The translations under genes and the position numbers were made by a program. Shown piece after piece: positions 1 through 9,631 of a DNA stretch of 64,000 bases. This DNA comes from Xenoacremonium recifei (lineage: Eukaryota > Ascomycota > Sordariomycetes > Hypocreales > Nectriaceae): assembly GCA_012184525.1 (NCBI GenBank), contig WOFQ01000002.1, positions 62,001 through 126,000 on the forward strand, written 5' to 3'. How positions within the stretch are numbered: the stretch's first letter is position 1; each line of letters begins with the position of its first letter. Below the pieces are notes generated by a model. It was not told the DNA's origin. It was given only the letters and a program-made list of their open reading frames with translations, and did no database searches.

Positions 1-1217
1 TCTGACCCCTGGTGGTCCCTCGCCATGGCTCTCAACGTCTTCTTGGTCTTCTTCTTTCGAGCGAGCCCCGACACCTTCAAGAGGAAGTGGTGGATATACT
101 GCATCATTTGCTACGGAGGGCCGTTCATCATTGCTCTTACGTTGCTGTTCATCCGCAACAAGAACCAGGGCCCGGTCTACGGCTCAGCAACCGTAAGTAT
201 AGGTCCAGAGTCGCCGCTGCTTGCTGCACCCTCTGACTGACTCCCCATCACTAGATCTGGTGTTGGGTCGACGCCGACTGGGATGAGCTGCGCATCTACA
301 CCTACTACCTTCTCATCTGGATATGCATCGGTGGTTCTTTGATTCTATACTTTCTTGTGGGCTTTCATGTCTTTCGTTCGCGCAACCACCTCAAGAGCTT
401 TTCTACCTCTAGGAGTAGGGATATGCCTAACGTGGAGCACGTTTGCGATATCCAAATCGAACAGCGTTTGCCAGCACCGACCAACATTACTCTGCCCGAC
501 CAGCAACGGCGACTCGACCTCTCGACCGACCCGGATGATAGCTTCTATGGGACCGTCATCACACAGGTGCAGGTCGTACATTCGTCGGTGTTGCCGGAAG
601 ACATGCCACCGGATCCCAAACCAACGCGTATGACGGAGGGACAATCGACACCGCAAGTCTCCTTCGATGAATCCCATCCCAACGTGTCAGCTTCGACTCG
701 CTACACCTCGACCGTGACATCCCCGGCCAGCATGCACAAGTGCAGTACACACATGCGGCGCATCAAGTCAGTCACCAACTCGGCGGTGTCGAAATTCCTG
801 ATTGAGGATCCTGTCAAACGCGCCTACCTACGCACCAGCTTTCTCTTCGCGCTGAGTGTGCTGGTAACATGGATTCCCAGCAGCATGAACCGCATCCACA
901 GCTGGCTCGTTGGCACGTCACCATTTGAGTACCAGGTCGCCAGCGCGGCTGTGCTACCACTTCAGGGCCTCTGGAACGGTATTATTTTCTTTGTTACGAG
1001 CAATCGTATGCTGAGACAGTGCTTCTGGGATTGGCGGACTGAGCAGAGAATTCTGCAGGATGACGTCCGTCGACGGCCGCCGCCCATGCAGCAGCGGCCG
1101 GTTGCTATGAGAGGGGAGGACAGTTTTCTGGATGACGGAGATTCGCACACGGTGGGCAGCGAGGTTGAGCTGCGCCACATGGCGACGGCACCGGGGAAGA
1201 GATCGGCGAGTTTGTAA
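1..1217 (+). CDS. cAMP-receptor-like seven-helix GPCR, 5' truncated by window edge
   Basis: Two exons are visible, 1-192 and 255-1217, joined by a 62-nt GTAAGT...TAG intron in phase 0, giving the last 384 residues. The frame is open from base 1, so the gene begins outside the window. Visible parts are the end of TM3, TM4 (WWIYCIICYGGPFIIALTLL), an extracellular loop with IWCWV at the exon junction, TM5 (LRIYTYYLLIWICIGG), a long polar third cytoplasmic loop of about 130 residues, TM6 (FLFALSVLVTWIP) and TM7, then a basic and acidic tail. The W-C-W loop and long loop 3 are typical of fungal cAMP-receptor-like (Dictyostelium CAR-related) receptors, which signal through heterotrimeric G proteins at the plasma membrane. 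The ligand cannot be inferred. A Git3-type nutrient receptor is the main alternative. Confidence 0.8.
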
Positions 1218-1709
1218 AGGGGTAAAGGGTTAAAGGGAGGGTTTGTGTAGGAGTTACGGGTGGTTTCTTTCAACGTTCTCATTCTTTCTTTTCTTTGCTC
1301 CCTTTTCAAAGTGTGCTGGATTCGAACGCTTGGGATTCAAAGACTAAAGATACCAAAAACCTAGAGTTTATGTAATGAGATTTTGTACATGAATTTGATG
1401 TCTAATTACTCTGGTTCCCCAGAATCGAACAAAGTTCCATAGTTAGGTTCGAGGGCACACTTGGAATCATATCACGTTCGGCCTGATGTCGGCTGCAAGG
1501 GGAGACTTTCACATGATGATTCCTTTCACAGGAAAGACTTCAAAGACGAAGATCTGCATAGCAGTGACTCGTCCCTGATCTCAGCGTTGAGAGCATTGGG
1601 CACACGCACAAGTCTTATTGACACTTCGCCGCCAACAGACTATCTAGATCAAATATACAAGTAAGAGTAGGATCCGCTTCTCATAATTGCCGGTCATGAA
1701 CTCAGTTCA
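1218..1709. other. Intergenic region between convergent genes
   Basis: The 3' ends of the GPCR and F-box genes face each other here. A 67-codon open frame at 1461-1664 has no recognisable features. I see no RNA gene or repeat. Confidence 0.6.
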
Positions 1710-2744
1710 TTATTGAGGGTTAAGGGTTATTATACGGCCCCGACGACGGCGGAGGTACTCGGGCCTCTCTCTTAGTCGCTTCCTCCGCATCTCATACTTT
1801 TCGACACTACGCAGGATCCAGGCCGCACGGACAAGCAACTCTGGATCATCATCAGTTACAAAGCACCCTTTCTCGTAGTGTCTAAATTGGAATAACGTAC
1901 CTTCGTATTCTAGCGTGTAAACGGTGCTGTCCTCCGGCTCATCTGGTACGTAAATCAGATGAGGATACACCATAGGTGGATGCAGCACAGGCAAGACCGC
2001 CTTCTTAAACCGAACGCCCACGTCATGCTTGTCATCCAGCCAAATTATGCGCTCATTGTCCGTGAGCCCACCCTCTTTGAACTTCTTGGTCGTCAGATCG
2101 ACGGACCAGCTCCGGAACAGGCGAACGACCTTCCTGCTAAGCCGGATGCAATTGTCGAATGAAGGATTGTTCTCCTTATTAAAGTCTCTGCTAATGATGA
2201 CGCTGGTGCAGAGCTGTGAGAAGTTCTCGTCATCTTCGAGTACGACGCGGTGAAAAGTGTTGGCCCCGTTGTCGATGTCTCGCGTAGTGCAGAATCTAGG
2301 AAAAGGTCCGTTTTTCCAGCGATCCAGCCCTCTGCGACCGTTACCGTCGCGGACGGTGGGATGGTAGGCGGCATAGAGGTCCCAGAGGTCAGAGATCGAG
2401 GGGTCAGCAGGCTCGCGGTTGTCGAGGTAGAGGGTGCGGCGGAAGTCACAGTTAAGGTCGGGGTTAACGAACTTGTCGACTGGGTGATACGCTTCGAGAG
2501 TGAGGATGTGGTTGGGCAGGGGTACGAGGTCCAGGATGCGCTTATGGAGGTAGGAGACAATGAAGGAGTGAAACCGTCGGGAAACCGGTGCAATACGAGC
2601 AAGTTCAAGGCAAGGGATCATGGAGAAGATGGCGATGAGAATCTAGAGTGGCTGTTAGAAAGATGCTATTATGAGGCAAGGCTTGGGAGGGGGGCTCGCC
2701 TCATTGGGGAGATTCTCGATGTGCGAGGGTGATGAGGGGTCCAT
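1710..2744 (-). CDS. F-box protein with a GC-AG first intron
   Basis: Exon 1 is 2744-2700 (15 codons) and exon 2 is 2642-1710, giving 325 residues. The join restores an F-box core, ENLPNEILIAIFSMIPCLEL followed by ARIAPVSRRF, at residues 10-40. That match is the reason for extending the gene upstream of the longest single-exon frame, which would start in mid-domain. The 57-nt intron has donor GCGAGC and acceptor CTCTAG with a good CTAAC branch site 5' of the acceptor, so it is a GC-AG intron. F-box proteins recruit substrates to SCF ubiquitin ligases through Skp1. The rest of this protein shows no LRR, WD or kelch repeats, and the C-terminus is arginine-rich. Its substrate is unknown. An AT-rich TATATAAT near 3112 could serve as its core promoter. 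Confidence 0.75.
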
Positions 2745-4998
2745 GATGAAAGTTGTTGATGGAAGTTGTTTAGAAGAAGTAGTACGATTCGAAAAGAAGT
2801 CAAAGATATAGTCACAAAACGATAGGTATCTTGGTTGAAGGAGAATGTTCCTAGCAGGCTGAACTACGGGATAAGCGATAAGGGAAACAAGACGGTGAAA
2901 GATTGATTTGAGCAGGTAACTTGGCAGAGGCTTAGAGTCTCAGGTAGAGACAACAAGATATTATTGATAGAAGATTCGTGTGGTGTTGAAACTTTCGAAT
3001 TGTCACTCAGCCTCGTCAAGGAGTCAAGTGGCTTGAAAGGTTGGAGGAGTAAGTTGGAGACGGTTTCGCTGAAATATTGCGGGGGAGGGGCAGCATCTCC
3101 GCGAGCCCGAATTATATAATCACTCCGCTGAGTCAGTCTCGCTCACCCTATAAATTCAGTGATCAATTCAACGAATGAAGGCATTCGCTAAACTGAAGTT
3201 TGCAAAAAAAGTTCAAAAGTGTAGCGCCTTTTCGCCTTTGACCTTCGCCGCCGGACAATAGAAGTTATTTGTGTTTCAACGGGCCCTCAGATCCCCGTGA
3301 AGAGTCGTCGATGCATTGGTGGCGTTCCAATTGCATATAGCGTTCGTGGAGTAGCTTCACATCTCTATTCGAGTTGCCGACAAGGCCAAAGGGCAAAGGA
3401 CCAACGTTGTCGGTGTGAAATAGCAGGGCTTAAGAGAGATGGGCTCTGTGATAGCCCTGCTAGTTTGCCAGTAGGAGATTTGGTGTTCAGGGGTGCGAGG
3501 TGTGTGTGCCTGAGGTTGAAGGCGAGATGAAATCAATTATGTCAGCAGTTTGCGATGGAAAAGAAGCATGTGCCTACCTCATGACCTCCTCGTTCTTCTA
3601 CCAGTAACAACTCAACCCATCGGTCATGGCTTCAGCCACTCTGCACGTTTACGAACTTTCATGTTCAGCCGAGTGCGCAGCTAGAAGCACAGCCTCCAGC
3701 GCGCAGACGAATGACGAGTCGGAAATAGTGCGTGAGGTCCGTTGTGGCTGCTGACGACCGTTATCCCGTCCCGTCCAACCCCCTGTCCATACCCATGTTA
3801 GTCTCTGCTGGCCCGGAGCGCTGGGTCCGATGTCTGCGTTTGCTTGCCGCCTTTCCGTCACAACACGAGAGAATATCCGCTGTGCAGAATGGCGGATGTC
3901 ATTGCAGCGCTGGTGGGAAGCCACTCAGCCGGCGACAGCGAAGAAGGCTCGTCAAGTGACGTTGCGCAGATGTTTTAGGGATCACTGCTTTGCAAGGTCT
4001 CATGCAGTACCTACGAGATAACCTTGAATCTCAACCAAGATGGCGATGCCTCCCACCATGGATCTCGATATGCGCAAAATCCTTCAGACGGAATAATTGC
4101 CTAACTCGGCCTTGCACTTCCGCCCAACTAGAGAAATAGTCAGGTATCAACAACAACCCTCCTGAACTTCGCGTTATCAGAGGTCTACGGAGAATATGGA
4201 TTCACCGGTATGGAGAATAGAAGCGGACATACCCGCAGGATCGACATGGATCTCCCGGAACCAGAGAATCCCTCGTCCTCTCACCCTAACTTCTTTGGAG
4301 TCTCCAGCGACTCTGTTAGTCCCCATCAGGAATCTTCAGCTCTGACGAAGTACATTGTAGGCGTCTCATGCAGGACCATGTTGTCAACGCTTGTTCCGCT
4401 GGCCTGTCGCAACTTGAGCTGAAAATGGCTTGATTACGAAGTTTCCTGCGTCAGCGCTTATTACTATCTCTTCTCCTCTTCTTTCTTTTCTTCTGCTGCG
4501 CGTGTTTGTCAGTGGCTGATTGGGCGCAGACTAGTTTTACCAAGCCGCTTCAGCTTGTCGCGACGGCTTCAAACTGGCTCAACTAGGATAGGACCAAATA
4601 AAGGACCACCAAGAATGTAACCTCGATAGTCTTTTGCTCAAAGCTGCTCGTGAGGCCACTATTGGATGTATCCAGCCCTAAGCACTGCCGGATCGGTAGT
4701 TTCGGGAGTACCGTCCAGAAGCTAGCGCCGCGGGATTAGAGTAGGGGGTGGGAACAGATCAGTGGTGTATTCGGCGATCCATGATATGCGTGGCCTCAAT
4801 GATTGGTATCTCTGAGCCGGGTGTGGCCAATATCCAGGATGCCATGACGAGTCGTTTCAAGCGTAGTGAGTGTCTTGATGCTATCTTGGCTCCCTCTCCT
4901 GCTCCAGTGTACTGGATATAAAGCCTCTGCAAATTCCCCTGAAATTCCCTTATCCCAAACAACAAGCATCAAATCCACCAAAATCGCAATTCTCCACC
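2745..4998. other. Intergenic region upstream of F-box and terpene cyclase genes
   Basis: This 2.25 kb region separates two divergent genes. Open frames are all under 92 codons and show no family features. A TATAAA at 3149-3154 precedes a 28-codon micro-ORF (3175-3261). Two GAL4-type CGG/CCG arrangements lie near the cyclase: CCGGATCGG at 4688-4696 and CGG-N5-CCG at 4703-4713. One CCGGAA hexamer lies at 4255-4260. No conserved gene is evident. Confidence 0.5.
4917..4923 (+). promoter_or_regulatory. TATA box of the terpene cyclase gene
   Basis: TATAAAG lies 76 bp upstream of the ATG at 4999. The spacing and orientation fit a core promoter for the cyclase gene. Confidence 0.55.
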
Positions 4999-6027
4999 AT
5001 GGCCATCTCAAATCAACATCCTCTTCGAGCTATTGCTCTCCCTACCACACTGTCCAAGCCCCCTATTCATCCGCAACATGACGAGATCGAGGCCGATGTT
5101 GCCGAGTATCTCAGCAAAACATGGGAATGGCCCTCAGTCAAAACAAGACTCGGTTTCCTCAGCTGGAAACTGGGTGATATAGTCGTGTACATGTTTGCTG
5201 CCGGTGAGAAGAGTCGAGTGAAGCTCGCTTGTGAGCTAATACTACTCGGGTTCTTGATGGATGGTAGATCTCCCTAGGATTCCCTCATTTTATCAACGCC
5301 TACTGACAAGTCGGTAGATTGGTTTGAACACCAAAGCCTCCAAGACAGCACGAAAGTGGTCGATCGACTCTCTTCCATCCGTGAATCCCCTTCATGCTTC
5401 GACCCTGCTACCAACATTGAGAAGATGCACCACTCGATCTTCACCCGCATCCTCGCCCAGAACCCGTCTTACGACCCTCTCATCCGCGACCCATCATCCC
5501 TCGAGCAGCGGATTATCGATCAATACATGGACATGCTCGCATGTCACTGCGACTCAGAACGAGGTACCATGGCGTCCTTCCAGAAGTACCTCGACTACAG
5601 AGAAGTTGACTTTGGCATCAACATCTGCTCCTCGCTCTTGTACTGGACCGAGAACATTCCCCTCTCCCCAGCCCAGATGGACATGCTCGAGCCCCTAGAG
5701 CGTGTAGCAAACTATCATGTCATGGTACTCAACGACATCTTCTCCTTCGACCGCGAGTGGAAGGCCTGGCAGGCTTGTGGAGAGTCGGCCGTCATGGTTA
5801 ATGGCGTCAGCATCCTGGCTGATGAAACACATATCAGTGCCGAGGCCGCTAAGGTCTGGTCCTTCTCGCTGGTGAGGATGTGGGAGGGCGAGTTCCACAA
5901 GATGGTTGATGAGTTGGCGGCCGCTGGGGAGCTAAAGAGCCAGCACGTCCAAAGAGCTGTTGACGGCATTGAGAGGCGCATGACAGGGGCCGAGGTTTTC
6001 TACTGGAGCACTAAACGGTATCTTTAA
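4999..6027 (+). CDS. Class I terpene cyclase (sesquiterpene-synthase-like)
   Basis: Exons 4999-5263 and 5318-6027 encode 324 residues, a usual size for single-domain fungal terpene cyclases. The 54-nt intron (GTAGAT...GGTAG) splits a codon inside the metal-binding motif; splicing creates LGFLMDDWFEHQ near residue 88, a DDxxE form of the aspartate-rich motif. The second metal motif is VLNDIFSFDREW, matching NDxxSxxxE (NSE triad). An RY pair near the C-terminus (KRYL) fits the usual substrate-sensing RY. Such enzymes ionise a prenyl diphosphate, usually farnesyl diphosphate, with three Mg2+ ions and cyclise it. The start has a good context (CACCATGG). The convergent MFS exporter 258 bp downstream suggests a small terpenoid cluster. 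The product cannot be predicted from sequence alone. Confidence 0.9.
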
Positions 6028-6285
6028 GCTGAGAAGGGACGACTTGGATGGATTATGACTGAGATTTACACTTGATTGCTTGTATGAGCTGGATGGAGCG
6101 AATGATTATTTTAGAATATACTACAATAGATTTGGACTGTCTTTGACTGAGTTGAATATGATTCCTGATACAAATTTTCGTTCTATGATATCTGTTCCTT
6201 TCCCTTTTGTCCCATTCTATTCCCTTACAGTCTAGGAAAAGTGTTGTGACAGTGTTGCAATACCTTGTGGCCGAACCCAAAACAA

Positions 6286-8424
6286 TTATTCTGTTCCCTC
6301 TCCATCATTAGCTGTGTCTTCGGCTTTCTCAGGATCCTCCTTGGTATCAATCTTCCCCTTTCCTTCCTCCGCCTTCTTCGCATTCTCTTTATCAGCCTGC
6401 TTATCCTTCTTCGTGCTCACCCACTCCACGCCCAAAACTCCGAAAATAGCCAGACAAGAAAGAATAAGAGCAATTAAGAAAGCCTGCTGTAGACCCTTGT
6501 TGTAGGCTTCTATTATGCCTCTGAGTTGGTTCGGGTACTTCTCACCCATCACCTTGTTCAGTTGCGAAGCACCGGTACCAAGCACAACGGCTGGGTCAAC
6601 TGAAGGGACAATGCGGCGTAAATTCTTGACGACGGCGGTCTGGAAGATGTTTTCAGCGACGGAGACGAAAATAGTACCGGCGAGGGTCTGCGTGAAGATG
6701 AGGACGGAGGTGGAGAGCGAGATATCGTGGCCGCGGAAGACGGTCTGGGCTGCCATTAGGGGCTGTTGCATGCCGAAGCCAAGGCCAATGCCCAAGAGGA
6801 TGAGGATTCCGATCCTGCAATTTGTTAGTAATTGCATAAGTAAGAAACTTGGGAAATTTTACCATTTTCCATCGCTAGTGTGTACGTCGAAGGTGTAGAT
6901 GAAGCCGGCGGCGATAGGGGTGAGAACGCCGGAGAGAATCATACCCGGCACAAAGTAGCCAATACGTCCAGTCTAGATCCCCAGGTGTCAGACAAATGAG
7001 CTATAAGTTAGGGAAAGAAAATACTGACCATGATTCCAGAGAAAATTACCGTCAGCGACATGGCAGCGCTCATGGTCAGAAAGTTGATGCCAGACTGATA
7101 TGCCGAATAATTCCGCACCGTCTGGAACCAAATCGGGATATAATAGATAATAATAAACGAGTTGGCGAACATGGTAAACATGAACCACACGCCACTCGCC
7201 ATCGTCCGCTGCGCAACAATCCTGCCCGGCACCGTCGCGCGGTCCCCCTCCTTTATCTGCAGCGCAGCCCAGGCCACGAACAGCACCGCGAAGAGCACAA
7301 GCAACAGGATGATGCGCCAGCTGCTCCATGCGTAGGTCACGCCGCCCCATTGCAGAGCCAGCAGGAGACAGACCACCCAGGGCATGAGGAGGATCGTGCC
7401 GAGGAGGTCGAACTTCTGGAGGAACTCGTTGAGGGTGGCGCGGCCCTTTGCGGAGGGGTCAGCTGGAAGGCGGACGAGGAAGAGAATGCCGAAGAAGGTG
7501 ATGCCGCCGAGGGGGAGGTTGATCCAGAAGCACCAGCCTGGGAGGGGAGTGTTAGACTCGGTGGTAAAGGGAAGAGGGGGGGGGATACTTACGCCATGTT
7601 ACTTTGTCAGTGAAGACACCTAAGAAAGAAACTTGTCAGCATGATAGAATGCCAATAGAAAGTCACAATATCATACCTCCAAGTGTAGGAGCAATGACTT
7701 GTGCAGCTCCGACTGCACCACCAATAGCCCCCGTCCACTTCGGCCTCTGATGCAACGGCACACTCCTCGCCAAAATCTACTCTCATATCAGTAACCAATC
7801 CCCTCTTCTCATCTTCCCAACACCTCATGTAAACGTACAATCAACGCCCCGGGAATCAACCCCGCACCGCCCAACCCAGCAATAGCCCGCCCCAGAATGA
7901 GCGCGATACTACTCGGCGCAGCAGCACATATCACAGACCCAATCTCAAAGATGGCCAGCGCGAGGAGGAATATCCACTTGATGGAGAACTCGGCGTACAG
8001 CTTGCCGAACAGCAGTTGGAAGCAGCAGGTGGTGAGAAGGTATGCTGAGCCGTACCAGCCGACGTCGCCGAGAGAGTCGAATTCGGAGGTGATTTTGGGG
8101 ATGGCAGTCGTGAGAATAGAGCGGTCCTATGCTCGCAAGCTTGTGTTAGTGATGGGTTAGATAGGGGATGGGACTTGAGGAGGGACGTACGAGGCCAACG
8201 CATAGTGCTGCGAAGAAGAGTGCTGCAAAGATGGTCCAGAGACTCAAGCCGGTGGGATAGTTGGCCATAGTCGCCGTCGTATCAGTCCGCTTGATATCTT
8301 CTATTCCAGCAGCCTCTTCTGGTATCGGGACAGGATTCTCGGTCGACGCTTCGGGGGCCGGTCGAACATCGGTATTCTGGTCCCCAGACCCCGTAGCCAG
8401 CGTGGCCTCGCTTCCGGCAGCCAT
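6286..8424 (-). CDS. MFS drug/metabolite exporter, DHA2-type (14 TM)
   Basis: Seven exons: 8424-8191, 8126-7839, 7776-7677, 7619-7593, 7537-7029, 6972-6863 and 6814-6286, giving 598 residues. All junctions keep phase. Exon 4 is a 27-nt microexon encoding the GVFTDKVTW segment that DHA2 transporters need before WCFWINLPLGG. Family hallmarks are LDRSILTTAIPKIT with SLGDVGWYGSAYLLTTC (motif region after TM1), GLGGAGLIPGALI, and GGAVGAAQVIAPTLGG (motif C). The N-terminal 55 residues are polar, and the C-terminal 45 residues are strongly charged with Lys and Glu. The family exports toxins and secondary metabolites at the plasma membrane by proton antiport. The position tail-to-tail with the terpene cyclase suggests export of its product, which is inference. 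Confidence 0.9.
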
Positions 8425-9631
8425 GCTTCTATATCTCGTCAACCCAAGTCAAACTCTCATGTCGTGTTAACATACCCTCGAGACTCGTTGAGTGATCTGA
8501 GCTCGTAATAGCCCTTTTGCGGGAGTGAAGATTGCATGAGTAGTGCGTGTAAGTCGAGAGGTCAAGCCTTACCAATCAAATCACCGTCTCAATAATAAAC
8601 CTGACTCTGCACCAAGAAAGCCAAGATCAAGACACAGAGGAGATCCCATAGTATATATAAATGTCATTCCCTTAACTCCGGGGGACGAAGGGTCTTGAGC
8701 TTTCGTCATCCCCCGTCCCATGGGCCGTTGTCCGGCACATACAAACGGACCGGAAAATGCTGGCCCCACATGTTCCGGCCGCTGCGCCCCCGGAAATTTG
8801 GTGTTGAGGTCGTTAATGTGGTAAGTTATTGAGGCTCACTGCTTAGAGGACGTTCTAGGGGTCGGGCTGGGATGACGCCCCGGGGCCGGAAGTTGTGGGG
8901 CGCGGTGAGCGGGATTCCGGTCCTCCGGCCAGTATGATTGTCCCGGACCGGAATTTTTGGCGTCGTCTCCTTTTTTCCTCTGCAACGAGAATAGAACTAA
9001 GATCTTGACTACGGTCCAAAGTGCCATCTCATCAATAGTTTCAGTATTTCTGCATTAAGCATTATATTGAGCGTGTCGTGTATCGGACGTTATGATTGTG
9101 TTTTGTTATGGAGACCCTTTAACACCAGACGTTCAGTAGACAAAATCACAAGGCATAGTGTATCATGAGATTCAAGTTTGTTTCGATTACTTTCATTTGT
9201 GGTAGTACAAGCAGCAGGTCCCGTCCCTTGCTTTGACTGCTTCTTCCAGTACCATCCCAATGCCTTCCCTGGTCCCTTATGCTGCTAATGTGTTTTCCCT
9301 TATTTGGAGTGGTGAATGTCTATCAAGGGATCGATCCGGCCCCATCCCTTTTATCCAGGCCCAACCGTCCCTAATGAAGCAATCCCGATTTTGATATGAT
9401 ACCGTAAACGCCAACGCACAGGGGGGGAGAGAGTGAGTCTGACCCAGACTCCTGTCGTCTCTTTCATACAGCCCCGTTCCATCCTTCAAAATCCCTTCCC
9501 TGACCTCCTAGTCTTCGCTAACTCAACATAACGGGGTATCAAGCAAAATGCGCCAACCAAACAAAGAAAACAAATAATTAACTATCCCGAAGGGGTGATG
9601 ATGACGCTGTTAAAGCACTTCAGGTTCGAGC
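8425..9631. promoter_or_regulatory. MFS exporter promoter region with CCGGAA/TTCCGG cluster
   Basis: This gap lies between the exporter start and the 3' end of the PPR gene. Between 8750 and 8953 there are six copies of CCGGAA or its complement: 8750-8755, 8773-8778, 8790-8795, 8886-8891, 8915-8920 and 8948-8953. Two of these sit in the identical decamer CGGACCGGAA (8746-8755 and 8944-8953). A TATATATAAA stretch lies near 8650. The CGG half-sites resemble Zn2Cys6 regulator sites. No gene is seen in the rest of the gap. Confidence 0.55.

Noticed and set aside
1315..1335. GGATTCGAACG, resembling a tRNA B box on the minus strand
   Set aside because: The flanking bases do not form a T-stem and no matching A box or acceptor stem is present.
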